Shown here piece by piece: positions 31,070 to 39,963 of a DNA stretch of 64,000 nt (the first letter of the stretch is position 1; every line of letters starts with the position of its first letter). The stretch is from NCBI RefSeq assembly GCF_900107925.1, contig NZ_FNUJ01000007.1:248001-312000 (forward strand). The letters run 5' to 3'. Below the pieces are notes generated by a model that saw nothing but the letters and a program-made list of their open reading frames with translations, did no database searches and had not been told where the DNA came from. Source of the DNA: Amycolatopsis pretoriensis. GTDB lineage: Bacteria; Actinomycetota; Actinomycetes; Mycobacteriales; Pseudonocardiaceae. The position numbers and the translations under genes are program-made.

Positions 31070-31135
31070 TCAGCGCAGGTTCACGCCGCCGTGCCCACCC
31101 GGGGCCGGCTTCGTAAACCAGAAATAGCGCTGCAC
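31070..31135 (-). CDS. aroG leader peptide, 21 aa, rich in aromatic residues
   Basis: A GTG-started frame encodes 21 residues beginning (f)M-Q-R-Y-F-W-F-T-K-P and ending V-N-L-R-stop. Tyr4-Phe5-Trp6-Phe7 are four aromatic codons in a row (TAT TTC TGG TTT), covering all three aromatic amino acids, directly upstream of DAHP synthase. TACCTT lies 6 bases before the start, fitting a leaderless mRNA. A ribosome slowed at these codons would change the folding of the following hairpins. Inferred from sequence only. Confidence 0.7.
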   Translation of the reverse strand: MQRYFWFTKPAPGGHGGVNLR

Positions 31136-31212
31136 GGCGCCAAGGTAGCACACCCCGGAGCCGGACCGATTCGGCAGGTGGTCCGGGCTGCACCGATCAA
31201 GACGCGAGCCGC

Positions 31213-31218
31213 TACTCT
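31213..31218 (+). promoter_or_regulatory. -10 box of the phosphofructokinase gene
   Basis: TACTCT, giving a start near 31225 and a ~45-base leader with GGAGG before the ATG at 31271. No clear -35. Confidence 0.45.
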
Positions 31219-31270
31219 GGCGAGCGACGAACTGTGACTGTCATCTCCAGAGAACAGACGGAGGCTTCTC

Positions 31271-32296
31271 ATGCGTGTCGGTGTGCTGACCGGCGGCGGC
31301 GACTGCCCGGGGCTCAACGCGGTGATCCGCGGCGTGGTGCGTAAGGGCATCGAGGTGCACGGCTGGGACTTCGTGGGCTTCCGCAACGGCTGGAACGGCC
31401 CGCTCACCGGGGACAGCCGCCCGCTCGGCCTCAACGACGTCGAGGACATCCTGACCCGCGGCGGCACCATCCTGCGGTCGTCGCGCACCAACCCGTACAA
31501 GGTGGACGGCGGGGTCGACAAGATCAAGCAGGTCCTGGCCGACCAGGGCGTCGACGCGCTGATCGCGATCGGCGGCGAGGACACCCTCGGCGTCGCGAAG
31601 CGGCTCACCGACGACGGCATCGGCGTCGTGGGCGTGCCCAAGACGATCGACAACGACCTCGGCGCCACCGACTACACCTTCGGCTTCGACACCGCGGTCT
31701 CCATCGCGACCGAGGCGATCGACCGGCTGCACACCACGGCCGAGTCGCACCACCGCGCGCTGGTCGTCGAGGTCATGGGCCGCCACGCCGGCTGGATCGC
31801 GCTGCACTCCGGCCTGGCCGGCGGCGCGAGCGTCATCCTGGTGCCGGAGAAGCACTTCAACGTCGACCAGGTCGTCTCCTACGTCGAGAGCCGCTTCGAG
31901 AAGGAGTACGCGCCGATCATCGTCGTCGCGGAGGGCGCGCTGCCCGAGGGCGGCGAGGAGAAGCTGCTGACCGGCGAGAAGGACGCCTTCGGGCACGTCC
32001 GCCTCGGCGGCATCGGCACCTGGCTGGCCGACGAGATCGCCCACCGCACCGGCAAGGAGTCCCGCGCGGTGGTCCTGGGCCACGTCCAGCGCGGCGGCAC
32101 CCCGACGGCGTACGACCGCGTCCTGGCGACCCGCTTCGGCCTGCACGCGGTCGACGCGGTGGCCGACGGCGACTTCGGCGTGATGGTCGCCCTGAAGGGC
32201 ACGGACATCGTCCGCGTGAAGCTGTCCGAGGCGACGGCCGAGCTGAAGACGGTCCCGGAAGAGCGCTACCAGGAAGCCGAAGTCTTCTTCGGCTGA
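31271..32296 (+). CDS. pfkA: 6-phosphofructokinase, actinomycete ATP/PPi type
   Basis: 341 aa. Motifs: GVLTGGGDCPGLNAVIRG (phosphoryl donor), IAIGGEDTLGVA, PKTIDNDLGATDYTFGFDTA (catalytic Asp, TIDND) and MGRHAGWIALHSGLAGGA, with AEGALPEGG. It phosphorylates fructose-6-phosphate. The length and GGEDT/PKTIDND residues resemble the Amycolatopsis methanolica PPi-dependent enzyme and its ATP-dependent Streptomyces relatives. Lys instead of Gly before TIDND is a feature of PPi-type enzymes, but it also occurs in related proteins, so the donor cannot be settled by eye. Monocistronic. Confidence 0.92.
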   Translation: MRVGVLTGGGDCPGLNAVIRGVVRKGIEVHGWDFVGFRNGWNGPLTGDSRPLGLNDVEDILTRGGTILRSSRTNPYKVDGGVDKIKQVLADQGVDALIAIGGEDTLGVAKRLTDDGIGVVGVPKTIDNDLGATDYTFGFDTAVSIATEAIDRLHTTAESHHRALVVEVMGRHAGWIALHSGLAGGASVILVPEKHFNVDQVVSYVESRFEKEYAPIIVVAEGALPEGGEEKLLTGEKDAFGHVRLGGIGTWLADEIAHRTGKESRAVVLGHVQRGGTPTAYDRVLATRFGLHAVDAVADGDFGVMVALKGTDIVRVKLSEATAELKTVPEERYQEAEVFFG

Positions 32297-32322
32297 GTCA
32301 TCCCGCCCCACCGCGGTCGGCG

Positions 32323-33759
32323 TCAGATCCGGGCGAGTGAGTCCAGGACGCCGACCGCGGCGGCGATGTCGTCGGTCAGCGGCCGGTCGTCGACGCTCTC
32401 GTCCAGCACGGATGCCGCTGTGTCGTAGGCGTCGCGCACCGGCAGGTCCACCAGGTCGGCGTCGCGCATCCGCAGGGCCCGGACCGCCGCCACCAGCTCG
32501 CACGCCAGCACCTGCTGGTACGCCGAGCAGGCCGCCGTCGCCGCGCGGGCCGCCTGCGTCGAGAAGCTCGCGTGGTCCTCGATCCCGCGCGAAACCACGG
32601 CTGTGCCCAGGGTCGCCGGGAGCGCCGCCTGCCGCAGCTCCGTCAGCGCGTCGTGCGCCACGTACTCCAGGATCATCACACCCGAACTGCCCGACGGGCC
32701 TGCCGCGAGGAACGGCCGCAGCCCGGTGAACTCCGGCTCGACGAGGTCGCCGAGCCGCGCCACCGACAGCTCCGCCACCTGGTGCACGGTCGCGCGGGCC
32801 TGGTCCAGCGCCGTCGACACGTACGCGGTGTGGAAGTGCGCGTGGTGGTAGGCGTCGCCGTGGACGGTCGAGATCATCGGGTTTTCGGTGCTGGCGTTGA
32901 TCTCCACCGCGAGGACGTCCCGCAGGTAGTGGATCGCGTCCAGCGCCGGGCCCTGCACCTGCGGGAACGCCCGCAGCCCGAACGGGTCCTGGATCCGCCG
33001 GCCCGGCTTCGGCGTCTGGTGCATGCCCAGCAGCCGCCGCATTTCCGCGGCGCACGCGACCTGCCCGGCGTGCGGACGCGCTTCGTGCACCGGCGTCGCG
33101 TACGCCTCGGGGTTGCCGTCGAGCGCGACGTACGTCAGCGCCGCGATGGCGTGGCTCGCGCGCGTCAGCGTGTCCAGCCGCATCGCCGCGAGGGTCGCTT
33201 CGGCGAGCGTCGCGGCGTTGCTGCTCATGAACGCCAGCGCGTCACCCGCGTGCACCGGCACCGGCGGGACGTTCCCGCCGACCCAGGCGCGTTCCCCGGT
33301 GAGCGCCAGCGCCGTCTCGGCCAGCGGCGCGAGGTCGCCGGTGCCGATCGCGCCGAGCCGGTGCACCAGCGGCAACGCGCCGGTGCGCACGGCCTCGGCC
33401 AGCGCGCCGATCAGCTCGGGACTGATCCCCGAACGCCCGGCGAGGAGCTGGTTGAGGCGGATCAGCATCATCGCGCGCACCTGCCCGGGCGGCATCTCGT
33501 CGCCGCTGCCGCCCGCGTGGCTGCGCAACAGCCGCAGGCCGTGCTCGCGCGAGCTTTCGACGGTGTCGTCCTTGTTGGCCCCGACGCCGGTCGTCCGGCC
33601 GTAGACCACCCGCCGCGTGCTCAGGTCCTCGGCGAGCTTCCACGCGTGCTCGGCGGCCCGCAGCGCGGCGATCGAGACGTCGATACCCAGCGGCCCGTCG
33701 GTGCGCGCCGCGGTCACGACGTCGGCGCACCTGAGGGTCCGGCCGTCCACCCGGATCAA
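32323..33759 (-). CDS. Histidine/aromatic ammonia-lyase homologue without the MIO triad
   Basis: 478 aa, HAL/PAL fold over its full length. Conserved active-site parts: VVYGRTTGVG (Tyr53), NQLLAGRSGIS, QDPFGLRAFPQVQGP, EINASTENPMI and the C-terminal GSSGVMILEYVAHD. The MIO-forming block normally reads G-S-x-G-A-S-G-D-L; here it reads LGAIGTGDLAPLAE (residues ~136-149), one residue shorter, with Thr140 in place of Ala-Ser. The cofactor made from Ala-Ser-Gly may therefore be absent. It could be a non-lyase relative or use another chemistry. No hut genes are nearby. It faces pfkA tail to tail. Confidence 0.85.
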   Translation of the reverse strand: MIRVDGRTLRCADVVTAARTDGPLGIDVSIAALRAAEHAWKLAEDLSTRRVVYGRTTGVGANKDDTVESSREHGLRLLRSHAGGSGDEMPPGQVRAMMLIRLNQLLAGRSGISPELIGALAEAVRTGALPLVHRLGAIGTGDLAPLAETALALTGERAWVGGNVPPVPVHAGDALAFMSSNAATLAEATLAAMRLDTLTRASHAIAALTYVALDGNPEAYATPVHEARPHAGQVACAAEMRRLLGMHQTPKPGRRIQDPFGLRAFPQVQGPALDAIHYLRDVLAVEINASTENPMISTVHGDAYHHAHFHTAYVSTALDQARATVHQVAELSVARLGDLVEPEFTGLRPFLAAGPSGSSGVMILEYVAHDALTELRQAALPATLGTAVVSRGIEDHASFSTQAARAATAACSAYQQVLACELVAAVRALRMRDADLVDLPVRDAYDTAASVLDESVDDRPLTDDIAAAVGVLDSLARI

Positions 33760-33795
33760 GGGCAGCCTCCTTTCCGGCTGCCCCTCACTATGCGG

Positions 33796-34269
33796 CTAGG
33801 ACGCGGGCGGCTGCCAGGGGGGCATCGGCCAGTCCCAGCGCGGGACGGGTTCGTGCGGGTTCGGCTCGGCGCCGGGCGCGGAGAAGACGACGGCCAGCCG
33901 GCTGCCCCACTCGAGGTAGCCGGCGAACGCGGCGCGGAACTCGGGGTCGGCGGGCAGGCCGGCCTCGTCGGCGGCGTCGAGCAGCAGGGTCACCCACCGG
34001 CGGCGCTGCTCTTCGGTGATGCCGCGCCCGAGGTGGCGCCCGACCATGTGGGCGTGGCCGCCGTGGCTCGCGGAGTACTCGGCCGGTCCGCCGAAGACCT
34101 CGCCGAGCCACACGGCGACGTGCTTCGGGTGCTCCGGGTCCATGCCGCGGAAGACGGGTTCGAGCAGCGGATCTTCCAGGACGTGGCCGTAGAAGATCGT
34201 CAGCAGCCTCACGAGCGCTTCGCGGCCGCCGGCCCAGTCGTGGAGGGTGGGGGTTTCTGGCACGATCAC
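33796..34269 (-). CDS. Group II truncated haemoglobin
   Basis: 157 aa. Globin motifs: FYGHVLEDPLLEPVFRGMDPEHPKHVAVWLGEVFGGP and HGGHAHMVGRHLGRGITEEQRRRWVTLL, with a proximal His in the HxxMVxxHL stretch. Group II haemoglobins of actinobacteria are linked to oxygen handling or NO/ROS defence. The C-terminus (PHEPVPRWDWPMPPW) is longer than usual. GTG start at 34269 or 34263. It is divergent from the HxlR gene at 34334, which probably controls it. Confidence 0.85.
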   Translation of the reverse strand: MIVPETPTLHDWAGGREALVRLLTIFYGHVLEDPLLEPVFRGMDPEHPKHVAVWLGEVFGGPAEYSASHGGHAHMVGRHLGRGITEEQRRRWVTLLLDAADEAGLPADPEFRAAFAGYLEWGSRLAVVFSAPGAEPNPHEPVPRWDWPMPPWQPPAS

Positions 34270-34277
34270 CCGCTCAG

Positions 34278-34319
34278 GCAACCAGTGGTTTTCCGGGCGG
34301 GCAACCACGTACTTTCCGG
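34278..34319. promoter_or_regulatory. 19-bp direct repeat between globin and HxlR genes
   Basis: GCAACCAgtggtTTTCCGG (34278-34296) and GCAACCAcgtacTTTCCGG (34301-34319), 23 bases apart, match at 14 of 19 positions. This spans about two helical turns in the divergent promoter, a good place for HxlR binding. Confidence 0.45.
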
Positions 34320-34333
34320 TGCGTAGGAGCGAC

Positions 34334-34675
34334 ATGAAGCGGTACCACTGCGCGACGGAGCTGGCGGTCGACCTGATCGGCGGCAAGTGGAAGCCGGTGA
34401 TCCTGGCGCACCTGAAGGAGGGCGCGCACCGCTACGGCGAACTCCGGCGGCGCGTGCCGGGGGTGAGCGAGAAGATGCTGACCCAGCAGCTGCGCGAGCT
34501 GGCGGCGGACGGGATCGTCCGCCGCGTGGAGTTCGACGGCCGGGTGCCGCACGTGGAGTACCACCTGACGGAGGTGGGGGAGGAGCTCCGCCCGGCGCTG
34601 CAGGCGCTGTACGAGTGGGGCGAGCGCCGGGCCGCGGACCGCGGGATCGCCTTCGAGCCGGCGCCGTCGGACTAG
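34334..34675 (+). CDS. HxlR-family regulator
   Basis: 113 aa. A winged HTH with the family start KRYHCATELAVDLIGGKWKP (Cys5 often senses redox or aldehyde stress), RVPGVSEKMLTQQLRELAADGIV as recognition region, and VEYHLTEVGEELRPAL. AGGAG lies four bases before the ATG. Divergent from a truncated haemoglobin: a plausible redox-responsive pair. Confidence 0.88.
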   Translation: MKRYHCATELAVDLIGGKWKPVILAHLKEGAHRYGELRRRVPGVSEKMLTQQLRELAADGIVRRVEFDGRVPHVEYHLTEVGEELRPALQALYEWGERRAADRGIAFEPAPSD

Positions 34676-34685
34676 GTCGTCCCGC

Positions 34686-34994
34686 TCAGCGGGGATCGGT
34701 TTCGTCCAGCCGGCGTTCCAGCGCGTCGAGCCGGTCCGACCAGAAGGCGCGGTAGGGCGCCAGCCACGCGTCCACTTCGGCCAGCGGCTCCGGCCGCAGC
34801 GCGTAGCACCTTCGCTGGGCCGCCACCCGCACCGTCACCAGCCCGGCCTCGCGCAGTACCCGCAGGTGCTTGGACACCGCGGGCTGGCTGAGGGACAGCT
34901 CGTCGACCAGCTCGCCGACCGACCGCTCGCCGGCGCGGAGCAGGTCCAGGATCGTGCGGCGGCGGGGCTCGGCGAGCACTTCGAACGTCTGCAT
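34686..34994 (-). CDS. ArsR-family regulator
   Basis: 102 aa. ArsR HTH: LAEPRRRTILDLLRAGERSVGELVDELSLSQPAVSKHLRVLREAGLV, then RRCYALRPEPLAEVDAWLAPYRAFW, as in the ArsR regulators paired with SRPBCC/AHSA1 proteins. No metal-binding Cys pair is present, so metal sensing is unlikely. No AHSA1 partner gene is adjacent. The start is divergent from the chitinase with its promoter region shared. Confidence 0.87.
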   Translation of the reverse strand: MQTFEVLAEPRRRTILDLLRAGERSVGELVDELSLSQPAVSKHLRVLREAGLVTVRVAAQRRCYALRPEPLAEVDAWLAPYRAFWSDRLDALERRLDETDPR

Positions 34995-35074
34995 CACCCC
35001 CGAAATGTGCTCCGCCGGGCATATTCCTGTCAAGGAATGCACGGGCCGACCACCGGGCTGCTTGGTCTGAACCA

Positions 35075-35103
35075 TTGACCTAGTGGTCTAGTCCACTTAC
35101 GGT
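35075..35103 (+). promoter_or_regulatory. Chitinase promoter with a DasR-type (dre) site in the spacer
   Basis: TTGACC (35075-35080), 17 bases, TACGGT (35098-35103). The spacer contains AGTGGTCTAGTCCACT (35082-35097), which matches the dre consensus AGTGGTCTAGACCACT at 15 of 16 positions. DasR is the GlcNAc-responsive repressor of chitin genes in Streptomyces; binding here would block RNA polymerase. Confidence 0.8.
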
Positions 35104-35162
35104 GGTGTGGTCCCCACCACTCCGGCACCGTCGCCGTGAGTAATTCTCCGGAGGGAGAACGC

Positions 35163-36386
<1,224 letters not shown>

Positions 36387-36411
36387 CGTTCGGCGGGGGC
36401 ACCGGCAGAAC

Positions 36412-36434
36412 TTGTCGGTGCCCCCGTTTACTGT
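36412..36434 (+). promoter_or_regulatory. DNA-damage (PafBC/RecA-NDp) promoter of the DUF2461 gene
   Basis: TTGTCGGTG (36412-36420), 8 bases, TACTGT (36429-36434): a full match to tTGTCRGtG-N8-TAnnnT. The GTG start at 36442 is 8 bases after the -10, so the mRNA should be leaderless. Confidence 0.7.
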
Positions 36435-36441
36435 CCTGGGC

Positions 36442-37107
36442 GTGAAGTTCAGCGGATTCGGCGAGTACGCCGTCGACTTCTACGACGGTCTCGTGGAGGA
36501 CAACTCGAAGCCCTACTGGGACGACCACGTCGAGACCTACAAGTCCGACGTCCGCGCCCCGATGGAGGCGCTGCTCGCCGAGCTCGCGCCGGAGTTCTCC
36601 GACGGCTTCGGCGAGCCCAAGGTGTTCCGCCCCTACCGCGACGTCCGGTTCGCCAAGGACAAGACGCCGTACAAGACCCACTGTGGGGCGGTCATCGAGC
36701 AGGGCCGCGGCGGCGGTGCCTACTACGTCGAGGTCGGTCCCGAGGGGCTGCGCGTCGGCGGGGGCTGCTTCCACCTGGCGTCCGACCAGATCGCGCGGTT
36801 CCGCAAGGCCGTCGACACCGAGCTGCACGGCGAAGCGCTCGAGAAGATCCTGAAGAAGCTCGAGAAGGCCGGCTGGGAGATCCGCGGCGACCGGCTGAAG
36901 TCGAAGCCCCGCGGGTTCGACGCCGAGCACCCGCGCCTGGACCTGCTGCGTTACCGCTCGGTGTACGCGGTCCGCGCCTGGGAGCCGGACGACGTCCTGC
37001 ACGAGCGGGGTGCGCTGGAGCGGGTGAAGAAGGCGTGGCGGCAGGTGCGCGAGTTCAACGAGTGGGCCCGCGACCGGGTCGGGCCGAGCGAGCTGCCGCG
37101 CCGCTAA
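36442..37107 (+). CDS. DUF2461 family protein
   Basis: 221 aa. Family features: FDFY-like VDFYDGLVEDNSKPYWDDH at the start, FRPYRDVRFAKDKTPYKTHCGA, GGAYYVEVGPEGLRVGGG and RPRGFDAEHPRLDLLRYRSVYAV near the end. The function of DUF2461 is not known. The start at GTG 36442 is set by the promoter geometry; a longer frame from 36412 would translate the promoter itself. The damage-type promoter suggests a link to genotoxic stress. Single-gene unit. Confidence 0.88.
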   Translation: MKFSGFGEYAVDFYDGLVEDNSKPYWDDHVETYKSDVRAPMEALLAELAPEFSDGFGEPKVFRPYRDVRFAKDKTPYKTHCGAVIEQGRGGGAYYVEVGPEGLRVGGGCFHLASDQIARFRKAVDTELHGEALEKILKKLEKAGWEIRGDRLKSKPRGFDAEHPRLDLLRYRSVYAVRAWEPDDVLHERGALERVKKAWRQVREFNEWARDRVGPSELPRR

Positions 37108-37338
37108 CCACGCGGGTGAGCGACGCCCAGCGCCGGCCCTCGCCTGGTCGCGCAGGTCCCGCCGGTGCGCCCCCGCGCCGACCGGCTTGTCGGCCGACCC
37201 CGCGCGGCCGCGCCCACCCGCCCCGCCTCGTCAACCCCAAGCGCGGCAACCCAGGAGACGACCCCTGGACCGGACCGGTTTCTGAACAGTTTTTCTGAAC
37301 TTTTCGGGATCGGTACAGACGAACGCGCGAAGAGGGAC

Positions 37339-37344
37339 TACGCT
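37339..37344 (+). promoter_or_regulatory. -10 box of the pyruvate kinase gene
   Basis: TACGCT ends 8 bases before the GTG at 37353; a leaderless or near-leaderless transcript. TTCTGAAC is repeated (at about 37281 and 37294) 30-50 bases upstream. Confidence 0.45.
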
Positions 37345-37352
37345 GTGCGAAC

Positions 37353-38777
37353 GTGAGCCGACGCGCGAAGATCGTTTGTACCATGGGCCCCGCCACCGCT
37401 ACGCCGGAGAAGATGCGGGCCCTCGTCGACGCTGGCATGGACGTGGCCAGGATGAACTTCAGCCACGGCAGCCACGGCGACCACAAGGAGGTCTACGACC
37501 TCATCCGGGCTGCGGCCGCCGAGAGCGGCCGGGCGGTCGGCGTCCTCGCCGACCTGCAGGGCCCGAAGATCCGCCTCGGCACCTTCGCCGGCGGGCCGGT
37601 CGAGTGGCACACCGGCGATGTCGTCCGGATCACCGTCGAGGACGTCGCCGGCACCCACGACCGCGTCTCGACCACCTACAAGGGCCTGGCGAAGGACGCC
37701 AAGCCCGGCGACCGCCTGCTCGTCGACGACGGCAAGGTCGGCCTGGTGGTCAAGGGTGTCGAGGGCCAGGACGTGGTCTGCGAGGTGACCGAGGGCGGTC
37801 CCGTCAGCAACAACAAGGGCGTCTCGCTGCCCGGCATGGACGTCTCCGTGCCGGCGCTGTCCGAGAAGGACATCGAGGACCTCGAGTTCGCCCTCGAGCT
37901 GGGCGTGGACTTCGTCGCCCTGTCCTTCGTCCGCTCGCCCGCCGACATCGACCTGGTCCACCAGGTGATGGACCGGGTCGGCAAGGGACGCCTGCCGGTC
38001 GTCGCCAAGATCGAGAAGCCCGAAGCCGTCTACAACCTCGAAGCCATCGTGCTGGCCTTCGACGCGGTGATGGTCGCCCGCGGCGACCTCGGCGTCGAGC
38101 TGCCGCTGGAGCAGGTCCCGCTGGTGCAGAAGCGCGCCATCCAGATCTGCCGCGAGAACGCGAAGCCGGTCATCGTCGCGACGCAGATGCTCGAGTCGAT
38201 GATCAACAACTCCCGGCCGACCCGCGCCGAGGCCTCCGACGTCGCGAACGCGGTCCTCGACGGCACCGACGCGGTCATGCTCTCCGGCGAGACCAGTGTC
38301 GGCCGGTACCCGATCGAGACCGTGCAGACCATGGCCCGGATCGTCGAGGCGGTCGAGACCGACTCGCCGATCGTGCCGCCGCTGACGCACGTCCCGCGCA
38401 CCAAGCGCGGCGTGATCTCCTACGCCGCCCGCGACATCGGCGAGCGGCTCAACGCCAAGGCGCTGGTCGCCTTCACGCAGTCCGGCGACACCGTGCGCCG
38501 CCTGGCGCGGCTGCACACGCGGCTGCCGCTGCTGGCGTTCACGCCGGAAGACTGCGTGCGCAGCCAGCTGTCGATGACGTGGGGCACCAACACCCACATC
38601 GTGCCGCGCGTGGAGTCCACCGACCAGATGATCCAGCAGGTCGACCACGCCATGCTCGACATGGGCAAGTACCAGAAGGGCGACCTGGTCGTCATCGTCG
38701 CCGGCTCCCCGCCGGGCACCGTGGGCTCGACCAACCTGATCCACGTGCACCGCCTCGGTGAAGACGACCACGCATAA
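37353..38777 (+). CDS. pyk: Pyruvate kinase
   Basis: 474 aa, normal bacterial length. KIVCTMGPATATPEKMRALV, MNFSHGSHGDH, the catalytic KIEKPEAVYNLEAI, MVARGDLGVELP and TQMLESMINNSRPTRAEASDVANAVLDGTD are intact. It makes pyruvate and ATP from phosphoenolpyruvate, the last step of glycolysis. The thioesterase TesB follows, as in M. tuberculosis (Rv1617-Rv1618). GTG start. Confidence 0.96.
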   Translation: MSRRAKIVCTMGPATATPEKMRALVDAGMDVARMNFSHGSHGDHKEVYDLIRAAAAESGRAVGVLADLQGPKIRLGTFAGGPVEWHTGDVVRITVEDVAGTHDRVSTTYKGLAKDAKPGDRLLVDDGKVGLVVKGVEGQDVVCEVTEGGPVSNNKGVSLPGMDVSVPALSEKDIEDLEFALELGVDFVALSFVRSPADIDLVHQVMDRVGKGRLPVVAKIEKPEAVYNLEAIVLAFDAVMVARGDLGVELPLEQVPLVQKRAIQICRENAKPVIVATQMLESMINNSRPTRAEASDVANAVLDGTDAVMLSGETSVGRYPIETVQTMARIVEAVETDSPIVPPLTHVPRTKRGVISYAARDIGERLNAKALVAFTQSGDTVRRLARLHTRLPLLAFTPEDCVRSQLSMTWGTNTHIVPRVESTDQMIQQVDHAMLDMGKYQKGDLVVIVAGSPPGTVGSTNLIHVHRLGEDDHA

Positions 38778-38802
38778 GGGACGTCCCGCCCCCGCAGCAC
38801 AT

Positions 38803-38808
38803 AAGGTC
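38803..38808 (+). promoter_or_regulatory. Leaderless promoter of tesB
   Basis: TAAGGT ends 6 bases before the ATG at 38814, with no Shine-Dalgarno sequence. Confidence 0.5.
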
Positions 38809-38813
38809 TGGCC

Positions 38814-39710
38814 ATGACTGAAATGGCCAGGACGGCCGCCACCGAACTGGAGATCCCGGGTGGCGGCCAGCCGGTGCTGGACCGCCTGATCGCGCTGCTG
38901 GACCTCGAGAAGATCGAGGAGAACATCTTCCGCGGCGTCTCGCCCGCCCACTCGCCGGTGCGCGTGTTCGGCGGGCAGGTCGCCGGCCAAGCGCTGGTCG
39001 CGGCCGGGCGGACGGTCCCCGACGAACGCCGCGTCCATTCGCTGCACGCGTACTTCATCCGCGGCGGCGACCCCAGCGTGCCGATCATCTACGAGGTCGA
39101 CCGCATCCGGGACGGCCGGTCGTTCACCACCCGCCGGGTCGTCGCGATCCAGCACGGCAAGGCGATCTTCTCGCTGTCGGCGTCGTTCCAGAAGGACGAA
39201 CCGGGCATCGAGCACGCCGAGACCATGCCGGCAGGCGTGCCCGCGCCCGAGACGCTGCCGACGCTGATGGAACGCGCCGAGGGCTACGCGATCGGCGCGC
39301 ACAGCCGGCCGCGGCCGATCGACCTGCGCTACGTCAACGAACCGCCGTGGGTCACCCGCGAAACCGGGGAGCTGCCCGCGCGCAACCAGGTCTGGATGCG
39401 CGCCGACGGGAAGCTGCCCGACCAGCAGCTGCTGCACGTCTGCGTGCTGACCTACGCCTCGGACATGACGCTGCTGGACTCGGTGCTCGCGCGCCACGGC
39501 GTCTACTGGGACACCGACAAGGTGCTCGGCGCGAGCCTCGACCACGCGCTCTGGTTCCACCGGCCCTTCCGCGCCGACGAATGGTTCCTCTACGACAGCG
39601 TCTCGCCGACGGCCTCGGGCGCGCGGGGACTGGCCACGGGCCGGTTCTTCGCCGAGGACGGCACGCTCATCGCGACGGTCGTCCAAGAAGGACTCCTGCG
39701 CGTCCTCTGA
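38814..39710 (+). CDS. tesB: Acyl-CoA thioesterase II
   Basis: 298 aa, double hot-dog fold. N-terminal half: VFGGQVAGQALVAAGRTVP and LHAYFIRGGDPSVPI; C-terminal half: GASLDHALWFHRPFRADEW with the catalytic Asp and VVQEGLLRVL with the Gln. Hydrolyses medium- and long-chain acyl-CoA. Its own promoter is visible although it lies 36 bases after pyk. A long hairpin at 39783 ends the transcript. Confidence 0.94.
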   Translation: MTEMARTAATELEIPGGGQPVLDRLIALLDLEKIEENIFRGVSPAHSPVRVFGGQVAGQALVAAGRTVPDERRVHSLHAYFIRGGDPSVPIIYEVDRIRDGRSFTTRRVVAIQHGKAIFSLSASFQKDEPGIEHAETMPAGVPAPETLPTLMERAEGYAIGAHSRPRPIDLRYVNEPPWVTRETGELPARNQVWMRADGKLPDQQLLHVCVLTYASDMTLLDSVLARHGVYWDTDKVLGASLDHALWFHRPFRADEWFLYDSVSPTASGARGLATGRFFAEDGTLIATVVQEGLLRVL

Positions 39711-39782
39711 CGCCGGTCGGGAAATCACCCTTACGGGCGACAAATGGGCGGAATAATCATTCTGCCAATAGGGCGTCGACAC

Positions 39783-39831
39783 ACGGAAGAGGTCCGGGGC
39801 CGATCGGGGGACGGCCCCGGCCCTCTTCCGT
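39783..39831 (+). terminator. Long hairpin after tesB
   Basis: Arms of 19 bases (39783-39801 acggaagaggtccggggcc and 39813-39831) pair with a single mismatch around an 11-base loop. Strong GC-rich terminator without a T tract. The rest of 39711-40089 holds no gene. Confidence 0.7.
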
Positions 39832-39963
39832 CGATGACCGTGCGGCGCGCCGCCCGATCTTCGTCTACGCTGATCACAGGCTCAGCGAGGGTCTGGGGGA
39901 GAAGCCCGCCGCGCCCTGGCCGCGTCCTGTCGTCGCGCAGGGTGTGAGCATACAGAAGCATTT

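Noticed and set aside
37338..39782. An 814-codon minus-strand open frame
   Set aside because: It lies opposite pyk and tesB and its product is low-complexity (RRHGR, VQHRL-type strings). High GC leaves opposite frames open by chance.
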